From Clostridiales bacterium (GTDB lineage: Bacteria > Bacillota > Clostridia > Lachnospirales > WQUN01), in NCBI GenBank assembly GCA_031269415.1, contig JAISZF010000176.1, positions 1-17,646 on the forward strand: DNA of 17,646 nucleotides, in the 5' to 3' direction. The notes beneath the pieces are model-generated. The model was not told where the DNA came from, ran no database searches, and saw only the letters and a list, made by a program, of their open reading frames with translations. A program made the translations under genes and the position numbers. Below, piece by piece: positions 7,105-13,852 of this stretch (its first letter is position 1; each line of letters begins with the position of its first letter).

Positions 7105-7215
7105 TACACGGAGGAAGCTAATGAGGCCGCAAGGATTCGACTAAATGAGCATGTATTCAAAACTGTAGTCAGCGCCGACACAAACGGCATAAAAGCGTCT
7201 GGGATGCAAGAGTAA
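7021..7215 (+). pseudogene. Internally deleted tyrosine recombinase (integrase) remnant
   Basis: The plus frame between a stop at 7018-7020 and the TAA at 7213-7215 reads ITAHLYRHTFAT (7039-7074) followed almost directly by TMEIYIHYTEEANEAARIRL (7084-7143). The first matches the catalytic HxxRHTFAT box of phage integrases, and the second matches the region with the nucleophilic Tyr (TxxxYxH) plus the C-terminal helix. In an intact enzyme some 25-30 residues, with the LGHSS-type motif, separate them; here only about three do. The N-terminal and central domains are absent. The remnant cannot be active. It marks an integrated element that has decayed, next to a tRNA cluster 1.2 kb away. Recognition is by motif reading, without a search. 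Confidence 0.65.
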
Positions 7216-7233
7216 TACTCTTGCATGATTTTT
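7204..7233 (+). terminator. Terminator after the recombinase remnant
   Basis: A perfect 10-bp stem ATGCAAGAGT/ACTCTTGCAT (7204-7213, 7217-7226) with loop AAT and a following GATTTTT. The remnant's stop codon lies at the loop. This suggests the original integrase 3' end is preserved. Confidence 0.7.
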
Positions 7234-7365
7234 GAATGATTCGCCAAAATACCCTCAAATGGCTTAAATAAGCCATTCAAGAACAAAAATACGAAAAGTT
7301 ATTCACAGCTTTTGAAGCGCGCCATAAAACCAAGAAATAATGAGTGGCAAGACGCATAAACAGGA
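7234..7365. other. Gene-free stretch
   Basis: No convincing gene here. The only structure is a 9-bp inverted repeat AATGGCTTA/TAAGCCATT at 7258-7266 and 7269-7277 without a T run. It extends to the stop codon of the Uma2 gene. Confidence 0.5.
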
Positions 7366-7911
7366 TCACATACTGAACACCAATGACAGATCAATTTCTA
7401 TCCCGTCTAAAACCTGAACGGGGGCTTTGTCATTTTCGGCATACGAACTGGCCTCGTATATTTTATCTATCAACCGGAACGCGGTCACGGTTTTATCCTT
7501 CGGATCAACGATCCAGTATTCGCGGACGCCGGATTCCAGATAATCATTAAACTTCATAGTTTTGTCTATCCCGCTCGTAGAATCAGACAGGACTTCAACG
7601 ATGAAATCAGGCGCGCCATTGCAGCATTTGCCGTTTAGTTTTGAGCGATCACATACAACCAATAGGTCCGGCTGGTATACGGTATCTTCATACAGGCGCA
7701 CGTCAAAAGGCGGATGATATGCCCGGCAGGGCTTGCCAAACAATGCATTAGCCAATTGCCTGAATATTTCACCGGCTATTTCTTGATGGAACTGAGACGC
7801 GCCAGCCATAAGAAAAAGTTTCCCGTTATGCAGTTCGTATTGATTACCGTCGTTCAGGGCAAGCAGATCATTATAGGTATAATAGCGTTCTTGCAGTAAA
7901 GAATTTATCAT
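7366..7911 (-). CDS. Uma2 family (DUF820) PD-(D/E)xK nuclease-fold protein
   Basis: A 181-residue protein with the full DUF820 pattern: YELHNGKLFLMAGAS (Glu26), HPPFDVRL at 66-73, QPDLLVV with Asp82, APDFIVEVLSDST with Glu106, then KTMKFNDYLESGVREYWIVDP with the candidate catalytic Lys at 117 or 120. These residues form a PD-(D/E)xK nuclease core. Uma2 proteins are widespread, often multi-copy and mobile-associated, with poorly known function. The ATG at 7911 follows GGAGG with good spacing. It lies downstream of an XRE repressor gene on the same strand but behind a terminator-like hairpin, within the scar that also holds the integrase remnant. Family is confident, role unknown. Confidence 0.9.
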   Translation of the reverse strand: MINSLLQERYYTYNDLLALNDGNQYELHNGKLFLMAGASQFHQEIAGEIFRQLANALFGKPCRAYHPPFDVRLYEDTVYQPDLLVVCDRSKLNGKCCNGAPDFIVEVLSDSTSGIDKTMKFNDYLESGVREYWIVDPKDKTVTAFRLIDKIYEASSYAENDKAPVQVLDGIEIDLSLVFSM

Positions 7912-7921
7912 ACATAGCCTC

Positions 7922-7947
7922 CAAAAGAAAAATGCCGCATAGGCGGC
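7922..7947 (-). terminator. Terminator between the XRE and Uma2 genes
   Basis: On the minus strand GCCGC-CTAT-GCGGC (7947-7934) is followed by ATTTTTCTTTT, directly upstream of the GGAGG of the Uma2 gene. Uma2 expression would depend on read-through. Confidence 0.65.
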
Positions 7948-8001
7948 GAAATTTTAATTCCGCTGTTTACCTTGGGGGATCGCAGCATATACGAAATTTT
8001 A

Positions 8002-8262
8002 CTAGATAGCACGTTCAAGAACGCGGTCTTCTTCAGCTGCCGGTGCTTGGATCGCCGGGCAGTCAGACAAGCCTAAAAGGAAATCGGTGGAGCATTGAAA
8101 GAAGCGGGACAGTTTGATCAAGACGTTAACATCAGGATACCGCTGCCCATTTTCATAACGATAATAACCAGTGATTGAAAGACCGGCAGCGGCGGCTATA
8201 TCTTTTTTTAGAACACTCCGTTCGATTTGTAATTGTTTCAGCCTATCGCTTAAAGTGGCCAT
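8002..8262 (-). CDS. XRE (Cro/CI-type) helix-turn-helix transcriptional regulator
   Basis: An 86-residue protein that is essentially one HTH_XRE domain (about 5-64): RLKQLQIERSVLKKDIA, AGLSITGYYRYENGQRYPD as the turn and recognition helix, then LIKLSRFFQCSTDFLLGL. The short C-terminal tail has no dimerisation or protease domain. The ATG is preceded by GAGGGG. Immediately upstream lies a plus-strand promoter whose spacer is an inverted repeat, so this is probably an autoregulatory repressor of a divergent, phage-like control region. The gene it should control on the other side is missing. Relationship to the neighbouring operator is inferred. Confidence 0.88.
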   Translation of the reverse strand: MATLSDRLKQLQIERSVLKKDIAAAAGLSITGYYRYENGQRYPDVNVLIKLSRFFQCSTDFLLGLSDCPAIQAPAAEEDRVLERAI

Positions 8263-8293
8263 TTTTTCAATTCCCCTCGGAAAAAATAAACGC

Positions 8294-8353
8294 TTGACTT
8301 TCCCAGACGGGAAAGCTATTATGGGTATAGGTTATCTAAACGGGAAACCTATA
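8294..8353 (+). promoter_or_regulatory. Promoter with two inverted-repeat operators, facing the tRNA cluster
   Basis: TTGACT (8294-8299) and TATTAT (8317-8322) are spaced by 17 bases. Centred in the spacer is the perfect repeat CTTTCCC-agac-GGGAAAG (8298-8304/8309-8315). Just downstream is a second perfect repeat, TATAGGTT/AACCTATA (8326-8333/8346-8353), containing another GGGAAA half. This is the layout of a repressor-controlled lysogeny-type promoter, next to the XRE gene. No plus-strand gene follows before the antisense side of the tRNA genes. Confidence 0.7.
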
Positions 8354-8450
8354 AAGTCATTATACAAAAACATTGATAAAAAATCAAATACCGCACATAC
8401 ATTCACTTTTTCGTATGTAGTCAGGCTGATAAGCCGATTACAAAAAATGA
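8354..8450. other. Gene-free stretch between the operator and the tRNA cluster
   Basis: No gene or clear structure. On the minus strand a T6 run lies just past the tRNA-Gln 3' end (8444-8449) and may help end the tRNA transcript, but I see no stem before it apart from the tRNA itself. Confidence 0.4.
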
Positions 8451-8522
8451 CTGGGCTGGCAAGATTCGAACTTGCGAATGCAGGAGTCAAAGTCCTGTGC
8501 CTTACCGCTTGGCGACAACCCA
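8451..8522 (-). tRNA. tRNA-Gln (anticodon TTG)
   Basis: A 72-base cloverleaf with acceptor TGGGTTG/CAGCCCA, discriminator G, D-loop AAGCGGTAAGGC, anticodon loop CTTTGAC (TTG) and T-arm GTTCGAATC. CCA is not encoded. It is the last gene of a three-tRNA transcript. Confidence 0.95.
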
Positions 8523-8527
8523 AAAAA

Positions 8528-8599
8528 AGCGCGAGACGGGATTCGAACCCGCGGTCCTCGCCATGGCAAGGCGATGCTCTACCACTGAGCCACTCGCGC
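8528..8599 (-). tRNA. tRNA-Gly (anticodon GCC)
   Basis: A 72-base cloverleaf with acceptor GCGCGAG/CTCGCGC, anticodon stem TCGCC/GGCGA around the loop TTGCCAT (GCC), T-arm GGTTCGAATCC and discriminator T. CCA is not encoded. It is 5 bases from tRNA-Gln and 3 from tRNA-Leu. Confidence 0.95.
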
Positions 8600-8602
8600 G
8601 TA

Positions 8603-8685
8603 TGCAGTTGGGGGGACTCGAACCCCCAAGGTCTGGGACCACTAGATCCTTAGTCTAGCGCGTATGCCAGTTCCGCCACAACTGC
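8603..8685 (-). tRNA. tRNA-Leu (anticodon AAG)
   Basis: An 83-base class II cloverleaf with a long variable arm, acceptor GCAGTTG/CAACTGC, discriminator A, anticodon stem CTAGA/TCTAG and the 7-base loop CTAAGGA, giving anticodon AAG. An A at the wobble position is uncommon for bacterial leucine tRNA and would normally call for deamination to inosine. CCA is not encoded. It is the promoter-proximal gene. Confidence 0.93.
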
Positions 8686-8698
8686 AAGCCCGACAAAC

Positions 8699-8727
8699 AT
8701 TCTAATTCAGCCATTTCTTTTTGTCAA
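8699..8727 (-). promoter_or_regulatory. Strong promoter of the tRNA operon
   Basis: On the minus strand the consensus TTGACA (8727-8722), 17 bases, TAGAAT (8704-8699). The predicted start is a few bases before tRNA-Leu at 8685. Confidence 0.85.
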
Positions 8728-8760
8728 GGCGTTTTTTTGTTCGATTTTATGCGCCACTCA

Positions 8761-8789
8761 TTGTGTCATCTGGATAATGGTGTTATAAT
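8761..8789 (+). promoter_or_regulatory. Promoter of the SGNH/nucleotidyltransferase fusion gene
   Basis: A perfect -10 TATAAT (8784-8789) with TTGTGT (8761-8766) 17 bases upstream, giving a short leader before the start at 8830. Confidence 0.65.
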
Positions 8790-8829
8790 AACCTCCGAGA
8801 GTCAATAAATTAATTGAGGGAGATCCGTA

Positions 8830-10764
8830 TTGCCAACAATTGAATTTATCCATACGGCGCGTATGCTGGCGGTGGCTGCCTTCGTGTTTAAAAACGGGGG
8901 AAGCGCTTTTGATTTATTTTATGATTCTGGCATAACCGTAATTTCATTTTACGGCAACACAAAAGAAATGTTAACGGCATTCGCAACGCTTGCCGCTGAA
9001 GAAACGCTTACGGTAAATAAATATATATCGGATCGCGGAATAAATTTTTTTACCGAAGCATCAGTTAAACGCAGCGAACGGCTTTCCGCCATAGCTGCAT
9101 ATGACTCGAATATCCCCATACTTGTCGTGGACGATAAAGTAGGCCCGGAATCTCTGAAAACACTGTCGACATTGGGTCAGCGCGTGTACACCGCGTTCAG
9201 CGTATTAAAGTACGCCGTTTTAAAGAACGCGGTTATCGCGCCGGTAAGGCAAATATGCCCTGAGGCGGCGGTTGTTTATATCCGCGGATGTTATTTGAAT
9301 CATATAAAGAATAAATCAGACTATGAAAACCTGATACTGAACAAAGCGCGAGATACCGAGGAGTTAACGCGTACGCGTCTGGAATACTGCTACGGCGGCG
9401 ACGGGGAATATTACGACGCCTGCTTTAATCGGGCGAAGCTGCCGACGTTCAGCTTTAATAACGGTATTCCCGCCGCTCAGGATATAACCGGAAAGTATCT
9501 GAATATTACCAACGGTTTTCGGCACGTAACCGACGCGCCTCTCATCGCGGAGCGAAATGTCTACTTTGTCGGCGGTTCCCTGTCGTATGGTTATCGGATG
9601 TCGGACGCCGACACTATCGAAAGCAGGCTGCAAGGGATATTAAACAACCGATTTCCGGGTAAATACGCGGTATCTAATATCGTGTGCAAAGGCGGGCATT
9701 CCATATCCGTGGAAGCGGAAATAATAAAGCGTCTGCCTATTAAGCCCGGGGATGTTGTCGTCCTGATAACGGACGACTATGGCTGTTTGAGCCGGGATAA
9801 CAATATAACGCCGTTTACCGAAGACATAATCCGCGTTAACGCCGTCCCGTTTTTTCAACGTCCGCACGATATGGGCGAGGTGTTTGTCGACCAGGCGCAC
9901 ATGAATGGCGGAGGAAATCAAAAATACGCGGAGATAATATTCGAAGCCTTGGAAAAGAATAACGCGTTTGAAAAGAACACCCCGTCCTTTAACGCCGCCG
10001 ACAGGGTTGCTTACGCGTTTCCCCTTCCGGACGACCCTGAGCTTAAAGCGTTTCTCGTAGGTCTTAATCCGTTTCGGAGACGCGGGACAAACGGCGCCGT
10101 AATAATGGAGGCGAACCCGTTTACCTTGGGGCATAGGTACCTTATAGAGTACGCGGCTAAGAGCGTCGATAATTTATACATATTCGTCGCTGGGGATGAT
10201 CGCGGTTTCTTCCCGCTGGAGGACAGGATCGATCTCGCTCGTAAAGGCGTCGAAGGGCTCAAAAACGTACTCATATTGCCGGGAGGCAGGTTTATATTAT
10301 CTCATTCGGCATATTCGCGAAATGAAGCCGCGCTCAGCGCCGCGATAGATCTGCTCGGTTCAAAGATAGCGCCTATTCTCAATTTATCCGTGTTATTCGC
10401 GGGGGAACCCGCGGATAAGGCCGCCTCGCGGTATAGTGAAATAATTAAGCCGCTTCTGCCGAAATACGGGGTACGTTACGAGGATATTCCCAGAAAGGGG
10501 ATAAACGGGGATATAATTTCAGCCGAGCTCGTGAGAGAATTGATAAGGGAAGGCGACTATAAACGAATATCGGCGCTTGTTCCCGAAAGCACACTGCTGT
10601 ACCTGAATACGCCGAAGGCGGCTTTATGCCGCGAAGCGTCCATCATTTATGACGGCGGTATTGATTTGGAGAGCGAAGACGAAACTGTTGAGGAAGAAAC
10701 GGAGGATTCTCCAGGAAAAGGCTTGTTTGGAATGTTGGCCGGGTTTTTTGGGAAGCGGTGTTAA
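8830..10764 (+). CDS. Fusion protein: SGNH-hydrolase-like domain plus citrate-lyase-ligase-like nucleotidyltransferase domain
   Basis: A 644-residue protein starting at TTG, 7 bases after GAGGGAGA. Three parts are visible. Residues 1-235 are an alpha/beta region with no family I can name. Residues about 242-375 look like an SGNH/GDSL fold: VYFVGGSLSYGYR (candidate nucleophile Ser250), CKGGHS (286-291), a block-III-like VLITDDYG, and DQAHMN with Asp354 and His357. Residues about 421-594 match the C-terminal domain of citrate lyase ligase (CitC): ANPFTLGHRYLIE with the TLGH nucleotide motif at 432-435, FPLEDRIDLARKGV, LPGGRFILSHS, and IISAELVREL near the end. An acidic tail (612-627) and an amphipathic GLFGMLAGFF follow. 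The GNAT domain of true CitC is absent and no citrate lyase genes are near, so it is unlikely to acetylate citrate lyase. It stands alone with its own promoter. An acyl- or glyco-conjugate role is a guess. Confidence 0.75.
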   Translation: MPTIEFIHTARMLAVAAFVFKNGGSAFDLFYDSGITVISFYGNTKEMLTAFATLAAEETLTVNKYISDRGINFFTEASVKRSERLSAIAAYDSNIPILVVDDKVGPESLKTLSTLGQRVYTAFSVLKYAVLKNAVIAPVRQICPEAAVVYIRGCYLNHIKNKSDYENLILNKARDTEELTRTRLEYCYGGDGEYYDACFNRAKLPTFSFNNGIPAAQDITGKYLNITNGFRHVTDAPLIAERNVYFVGGSLSYGYRMSDADTIESRLQGILNNRFPGKYAVSNIVCKGGHSISVEAEIIKRLPIKPGDVVVLITDDYGCLSRDNNITPFTEDIIRVNAVPFFQRPHDMGEVFVDQAHMNGGGNQKYAEIIFEALEKNNAFEKNTPSFNAADRVAYAFPLPDDPELKAFLVGLNPFRRRGTNGAVIMEANPFTLGHRYLIEYAAKSVDNLYIFVAGDDRGFFPLEDRIDLARKGVEGLKNVLILPGGRFILSHSAYSRNEAALSAAIDLLGSKIAPILNLSVLFAGEPADKAASRYSEIIKPLLPKYGVRYEDIPRKGINGDIISAELVRELIREGDYKRISALVPESTLLYLNTPKAALCREASIIYDGGIDLESEDETVEEETEDSPGKGLFGMLAGFFGKRC

Positions 10765-10786
10765 GCAAAAAGTCATTGCGTTTTTT
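10765..10786 (+). terminator. Weak candidate terminator after the fusion gene
   Basis: A 4-bp GCAA/TTGC stem with a 7-base loop, followed by GTTTTTT. It overlaps the -35 region of the T-box promoter, so it may be fortuitous. Confidence 0.3.
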
Positions 10787-10804
10787 AATTTAGTGTGATA
10801 CGAT
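10776..10804 (+). promoter_or_regulatory. Probable promoter of the T-box/threonine operon
   Basis: TTGCGT (10776-10781), 17 bases, then TACGAT (10799-10804) preceded by TGA (extended -10). It is correctly placed a few bases before the T-box stem I base at 10818. Confidence 0.5.
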
Positions 10805-10817
10805 AATCCTATTAAAT

Positions 10818-11055
10818 GCGTTGATAAGGACAGTAGGCATACGTAAAGCCTGCCAGAGAAAGCCGCAATCGCTGGAAGCGGCTTCGGGCCCGTTTGCTGA
10901 AAACCACCTTTGAGCGGCGCTAATAACGCCCGTCGATTACGTTATAATCATTATTAAGCGGCCTTGTTTGTATTAAGGCAATTAGGGTGGAACCACGGGA
11001 ATTTCCCGCCCCTTTTCATCATAAGCTCATGCTTATGCCGAAAAGGGGTGTTTTT
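10818..11055 (+). promoter_or_regulatory. T-box leader, threonine-type (specifier ACC)
   Basis: A tRNA-sensing leader. Stem I is bounded by GCGTT (10818-10822) and AACGC (10925-10929) and holds AGAGA and the specifier region TGAAAACCACC; reading ACC at 10903-10905 gives Thr. The T-box sequence AGGGTGGAACCACGGG is at 10984-10999, and its TGGA would pair with a tRNA end UCCA, which excludes tRNA-Asn (discriminator G), the alternative for an AAC reading. The antiterminator is CGGGAA/TTCCCG with AGGG/CCCT. The competing terminator pairs CCCCTTTTC (11009-11017) with GAAAAGGGG (11040-11048), then T5. The downstream operon contains threonine synthase. The SD of the first gene lies in the terminator's right arm, so control may act on both transcription and translation. 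Confidence 0.93.
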
Positions 11056-12396
11056 ATGCGCGTAAATAAACTGCCCGCCGAATTTCTGGAAACGCTTACG
11101 AGCGCCCTGGGCGAAGACGGCGCGCGGAGATACATGGAATCGCTTGAGCGTGACCGCGTGTACGGCCTGCGGGCCAATTTACTGAAGATTACGCCTGAAC
11201 GGCGGAGGGAAAGGCTGCCCTTTCTGTCGCGCGCGGTACCGTGGTGCGGGGAAGGGTTTTATCACTCGCCCGAATATCGCCCGGGAAAGAGCGTATACTA
11301 TCACGCCGGTCTGTTTTACGCGCAGGAACCCAGCGCGATGTTGCCGGTTTCCGCGGCGGGCATTGAGCCCGGTCATACGGTTCTGGATATATGCGCCGCG
11401 CCCGGCGGGAAGACGACGCAGGCGGCGGGGTATTTGCGGGGAAAAGGCCTGATTGTGTCCAACGATGTCAGTATTTCGCGCTGTAAGCCGCTGGTAAAGA
11501 ACATTGAACTTAGCGGAGTCACAAACGCCGTTGTGCTGTGTGAAAAGCCCGAACGCCTGGCTCGGAGGTTTGAGCGGTTTTTTGATCGAATCCTCGTCGA
11601 CGCGCCTTGTTCAGGCGAGGGCATGTTCAGAAAGGATCCCGACGCCGTTTCGGGGTGGAGCGCGCATAAACCGGAGGCTTGCGCGGCCATACAGCGCGGT
11701 ATTCTGAATCAGGCGGCGGAAATGCTGAAACCGGGAGGGCGGATCGTTTACTCGACCTGCACGTTTGAATCTTCCGAGGATGAAGGCATGATGGAGTGGT
11801 TTTTGAACATTCACAGAGACTTCTGTGTTATACCGCTTGCTCATGAGCAATTGGGGATAACGGGATCCGCTTTGGGAGCCGGCCGTATCTGGCCGCATCT
11901 TCAAGAGGGAGAGGGGCATTTTGTATGCGTGCTGGAAAGCGGCGGGGAACCGGCGGCGGCCCGGAGCGGCCGTTCAGGCAGGCGCGTTCATGGATTGGAA
12001 TACTTCAGGGCGTTCTGTGAAGAATATCTAACACGTGAAATATCGGGTGATTTTGCCGCGGCGGGTGAATCTTTATACAGAATTCCGGAGGGAACGCCGG
12101 ATTTGAGCGGCATACGGACCGCGAGAAGCGGATGGTATCTCGGAGAGCTGAAAGACAAACGATTTGAACCCTCGCAGGCTTTCGCGATGGGGTTGATGAT
12201 AAACGACGCGCGGAATGTAATCAATTTTAAGCCCGATAGCCGTGACGCGGAGAAATATCTCAAGGGCGAATCCTTTGAAGCGGACGTCGGAAACGGCTGG
12301 GCTTTGGTATGCGCGGACAGTTATCCGCTGGGCTGGGCTAAGTTACGGGACGGACGGATGAAGAATAAATACTTAAAGGCTTGGATAATGAGGTGA
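11056..12396 (+). CDS. rsmF: RsmF/NOP2-Sun-type 16S rRNA m5C methyltransferase
   Basis: A 446-residue SAM-dependent RNA cytosine-C5 methyltransferase. Order of parts: an N-terminal RNA-binding region with YGLRANLLK (36-44), the Rossmann catalytic core with the SAM motif CAAPGGKT at 113-120, VDAPCSGEGMFRKDP with Cys185 (product-release cysteine), YSTCTFESSEDE with catalytic Cys235, then RsmF-type C-terminal domains ending in a PUA-like GWALVCADSYPLGWAKLR. The exact rRNA target (C1407-like) is inferred from the family. The start is the ATG at 11056 with AAGGGG 7 bases upstream inside the T-box terminator; an earlier in-frame GTG lies within the T-box sequence itself and is rejected. The thrC start is 4 bases after the stop. 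Being first in a threonine T-box operon is unusual for an rRNA modifier. Confidence 0.92.
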   Translation: MRVNKLPAEFLETLTSALGEDGARRYMESLERDRVYGLRANLLKITPERRRERLPFLSRAVPWCGEGFYHSPEYRPGKSVYYHAGLFYAQEPSAMLPVSAAGIEPGHTVLDICAAPGGKTTQAAGYLRGKGLIVSNDVSISRCKPLVKNIELSGVTNAVVLCEKPERLARRFERFFDRILVDAPCSGEGMFRKDPDAVSGWSAHKPEACAAIQRGILNQAAEMLKPGGRIVYSTCTFESSEDEGMMEWFLNIHRDFCVIPLAHEQLGITGSALGAGRIWPHLQEGEGHFVCVLESGGEPAAARSGRSGRRVHGLEYFRAFCEEYLTREISGDFAAAGESLYRIPEGTPDLSGIRTARSGWYLGELKDKRFEPSQAFAMGLMINDARNVINFKPDSRDAEKYLKGESFEADVGNGWALVCADSYPLGWAKLRDGRMKNKYLKAWIMR

Positions 12397-12400
12397 AGAT

Positions 12401-13852
12401 ATGTTATATCACAGTACACGCGGATCGGCTGAGGAATTGACCGCGGGCGCGGCAATACTGAAGGGTATCGCCGGGGACGGAGGGCTGTACGTACCGGAGA
12501 GTTTCCCAGATATTGGCGACATGCCGCGTCTATACACAATGCCATACGGCTCTCTGGCGAAAGAGATACTGCGGCTGTTCCTGACCGATTACACGGAAGC
12601 CGAATTGTCCGAGGCCATTGATCAAGCGTATGACGCAAAGTTTGACACCGAGGCAATCGCCCCGCTTACCGAACGTGGCGGATATTATTTCCTTGAACTC
12701 TTCCACGGCAGGACGCTGGCCTTTAAGGATATGGCGTTGTCGCTGCTGCCGCGCTTGTTGAAAATCGCGGCGCGCAAACAGGGGATATTCGGCGGAATAA
12801 CGGTTTTAACCGCCACGAGCGGCGACACGGGCAAAGCCGCGCTTGAAGGGTTCGCCGGCGCGGAGGGTATTGACATTGTGGTGTTTTTTCCCGAAGACGG
12901 GGTATCAGAGATGCAGAAGCGTCAGATGCGGACGCAGGATGGCGCCAATACCCATGTTATAGGGGTATACGGAAATTTTGACGACGCGCAGACAGGCGTT
13001 AAACGTATATTCGCACAGGGTATCCCCGGGGTTTATCTTTCCTCCGCGAATTCCATAAATATCGGGAGACTGCTCCCGCAGATTGTCTACTACTTCTGCG
13101 CCTACTCCCAGATGATTGAGAGATATAGGCTGAAGCCGGGAGATTCGGTGAACTTTACCGTGCCCACGGGGAACTTCGGGAATATTCTGGCCGGATATTA
13201 CGCAAGGCGGATGGGATTGCCTATTAATAAACTGATCTGCGCCTCCAACGACAACCGAGTGCTGTATGATTTCTTTCAAACCAAGGAATACGATAAAAAC
13301 CGTCTGTTCATACCAACCGTTTCCCCGTCAATGGATATTTTGGTTTCCAGCAATCTGGAACGGCTGCTGTATCATATCAGCGGCAGCGCGCTGACTAATG
13401 AGTATATGGAACAGCTTTCCAAAGAGGGCTGTTATAAATTCGTCGGCGATGCTGAGGGATTCGCGGCTGAGTTTGCCGTTCAGGACGAGTGTTTCGAGGG
13501 CATCCGCGAATTGTATGAGGATTCCGGGTATGTCATTGACACGCATACCGCCGTGGCTTTTAAGGCGTACCAAAAGTACAGGGATCGTACAGGCGACAAT
13601 ACGCCGAATATTATTCTGGCTACGGCCAGTCCGTTCAAGTTCCCGGAGAGCGTATGCGCGGCGATTGACGGCAAATACGCGGGGATGGGCGCGTTCGAGT
13701 CGGTTAGGGCGCTGAGCGGATTAACCGGAAGTGGAATACCGGAGCAAATCGCCTCGCTGGAGCATAAAGAGAACCGGCATACAAGGGTCTGTACGCCGGC
13801 GGATATGAGAATCGCGTTAATTGAAGAACTGCCTTACACGCACTCGAAATAG
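12401..13852 (+). CDS. thrC: Threonine synthase
   Basis: A 483-residue PLP enzyme converting O-phosphohomoserine to threonine, the last step of threonine biosynthesis. The N-terminus LYHSTRG and GLYVPESFP are typical. The PLP lysine is Lys109 in GRTLAFKDMAL, the phosphate-binding loop is ATSGDTGKAALEGF, and PTGNFGNILAGYYA follows later; the C-terminal end is complete. The length fits the longer ThrC class. GAGGTGAAG overlapping the upstream stop serves as its ribosome binding site, giving close coupling with the methyltransferase gene. Control by the threonine T-box leader at 10818 fits the pathway. Its 3' end overlaps the convergent minus-strand gene by 19 bases, with no terminator hairpin between them. 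Confidence 0.97.
   Translation: MLYHSTRGSAEELTAGAAILKGIAGDGGLYVPESFPDIGDMPRLYTMPYGSLAKEILRLFLTDYTEAELSEAIDQAYDAKFDTEAIAPLTERGGYYFLELFHGRTLAFKDMALSLLPRLLKIAARKQGIFGGITVLTATSGDTGKAALEGFAGAEGIDIVVFFPEDGVSEMQKRQMRTQDGANTHVIGVYGNFDDAQTGVKRIFAQGIPGVYLSSANSINIGRLLPQIVYYFCAYSQMIERYRLKPGDSVNFTVPTGNFGNILAGYYARRMGLPINKLICASNDNRVLYDFFQTKEYDKNRLFIPTVSPSMDILVSSNLERLLYHISGSALTNEYMEQLSKEGCYKFVGDAEGFAAEFAVQDECFEGIRELYEDSGYVIDTHTAVAFKAYQKYRDRTGDNTPNIILATASPFKFPESVCAAIDGKYAGMGAFESVRALSGLTGSGIPEQIASLEHKENRHTRVCTPADMRIALIEELPYTHSK

Noticed and set aside
7131..7142. GCAAGGATTCGAC resembling the tRNA-Gln T-arm (GCAAGATTCGAAC) as a possible attachment-site repeat
   Set aside because: It has an indel, is only about 12 bases, and is explained by the integrase tail coding sequence.
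7258..7277. AATGGCTTA/TAAGCCATT hairpin as a terminator for Uma2
   Set aside because: On the minus strand the stem is not followed by a T run, and it lies about 90 bases past the gene.
7104..7286. 60-codon minus-strand frame
   Set aside because: It is antisense to the integrase remnant and crosses its terminator; no ribosome binding site.
8171..8653. 160-codon plus-strand open frame
   Set aside because: It runs antisense through the XRE start and the tRNA genes. Phrases such as RDSNPR and GDSNPQ are the typical false translation of tRNA T-arms.
10987..11055. In-frame GTG extension of the methyltransferase into the leader
   Set aside because: The GTG is part of the conserved T-box sequence and the stretch forms the antiterminator and terminator. 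The ATG at 11056 has the proper SD.
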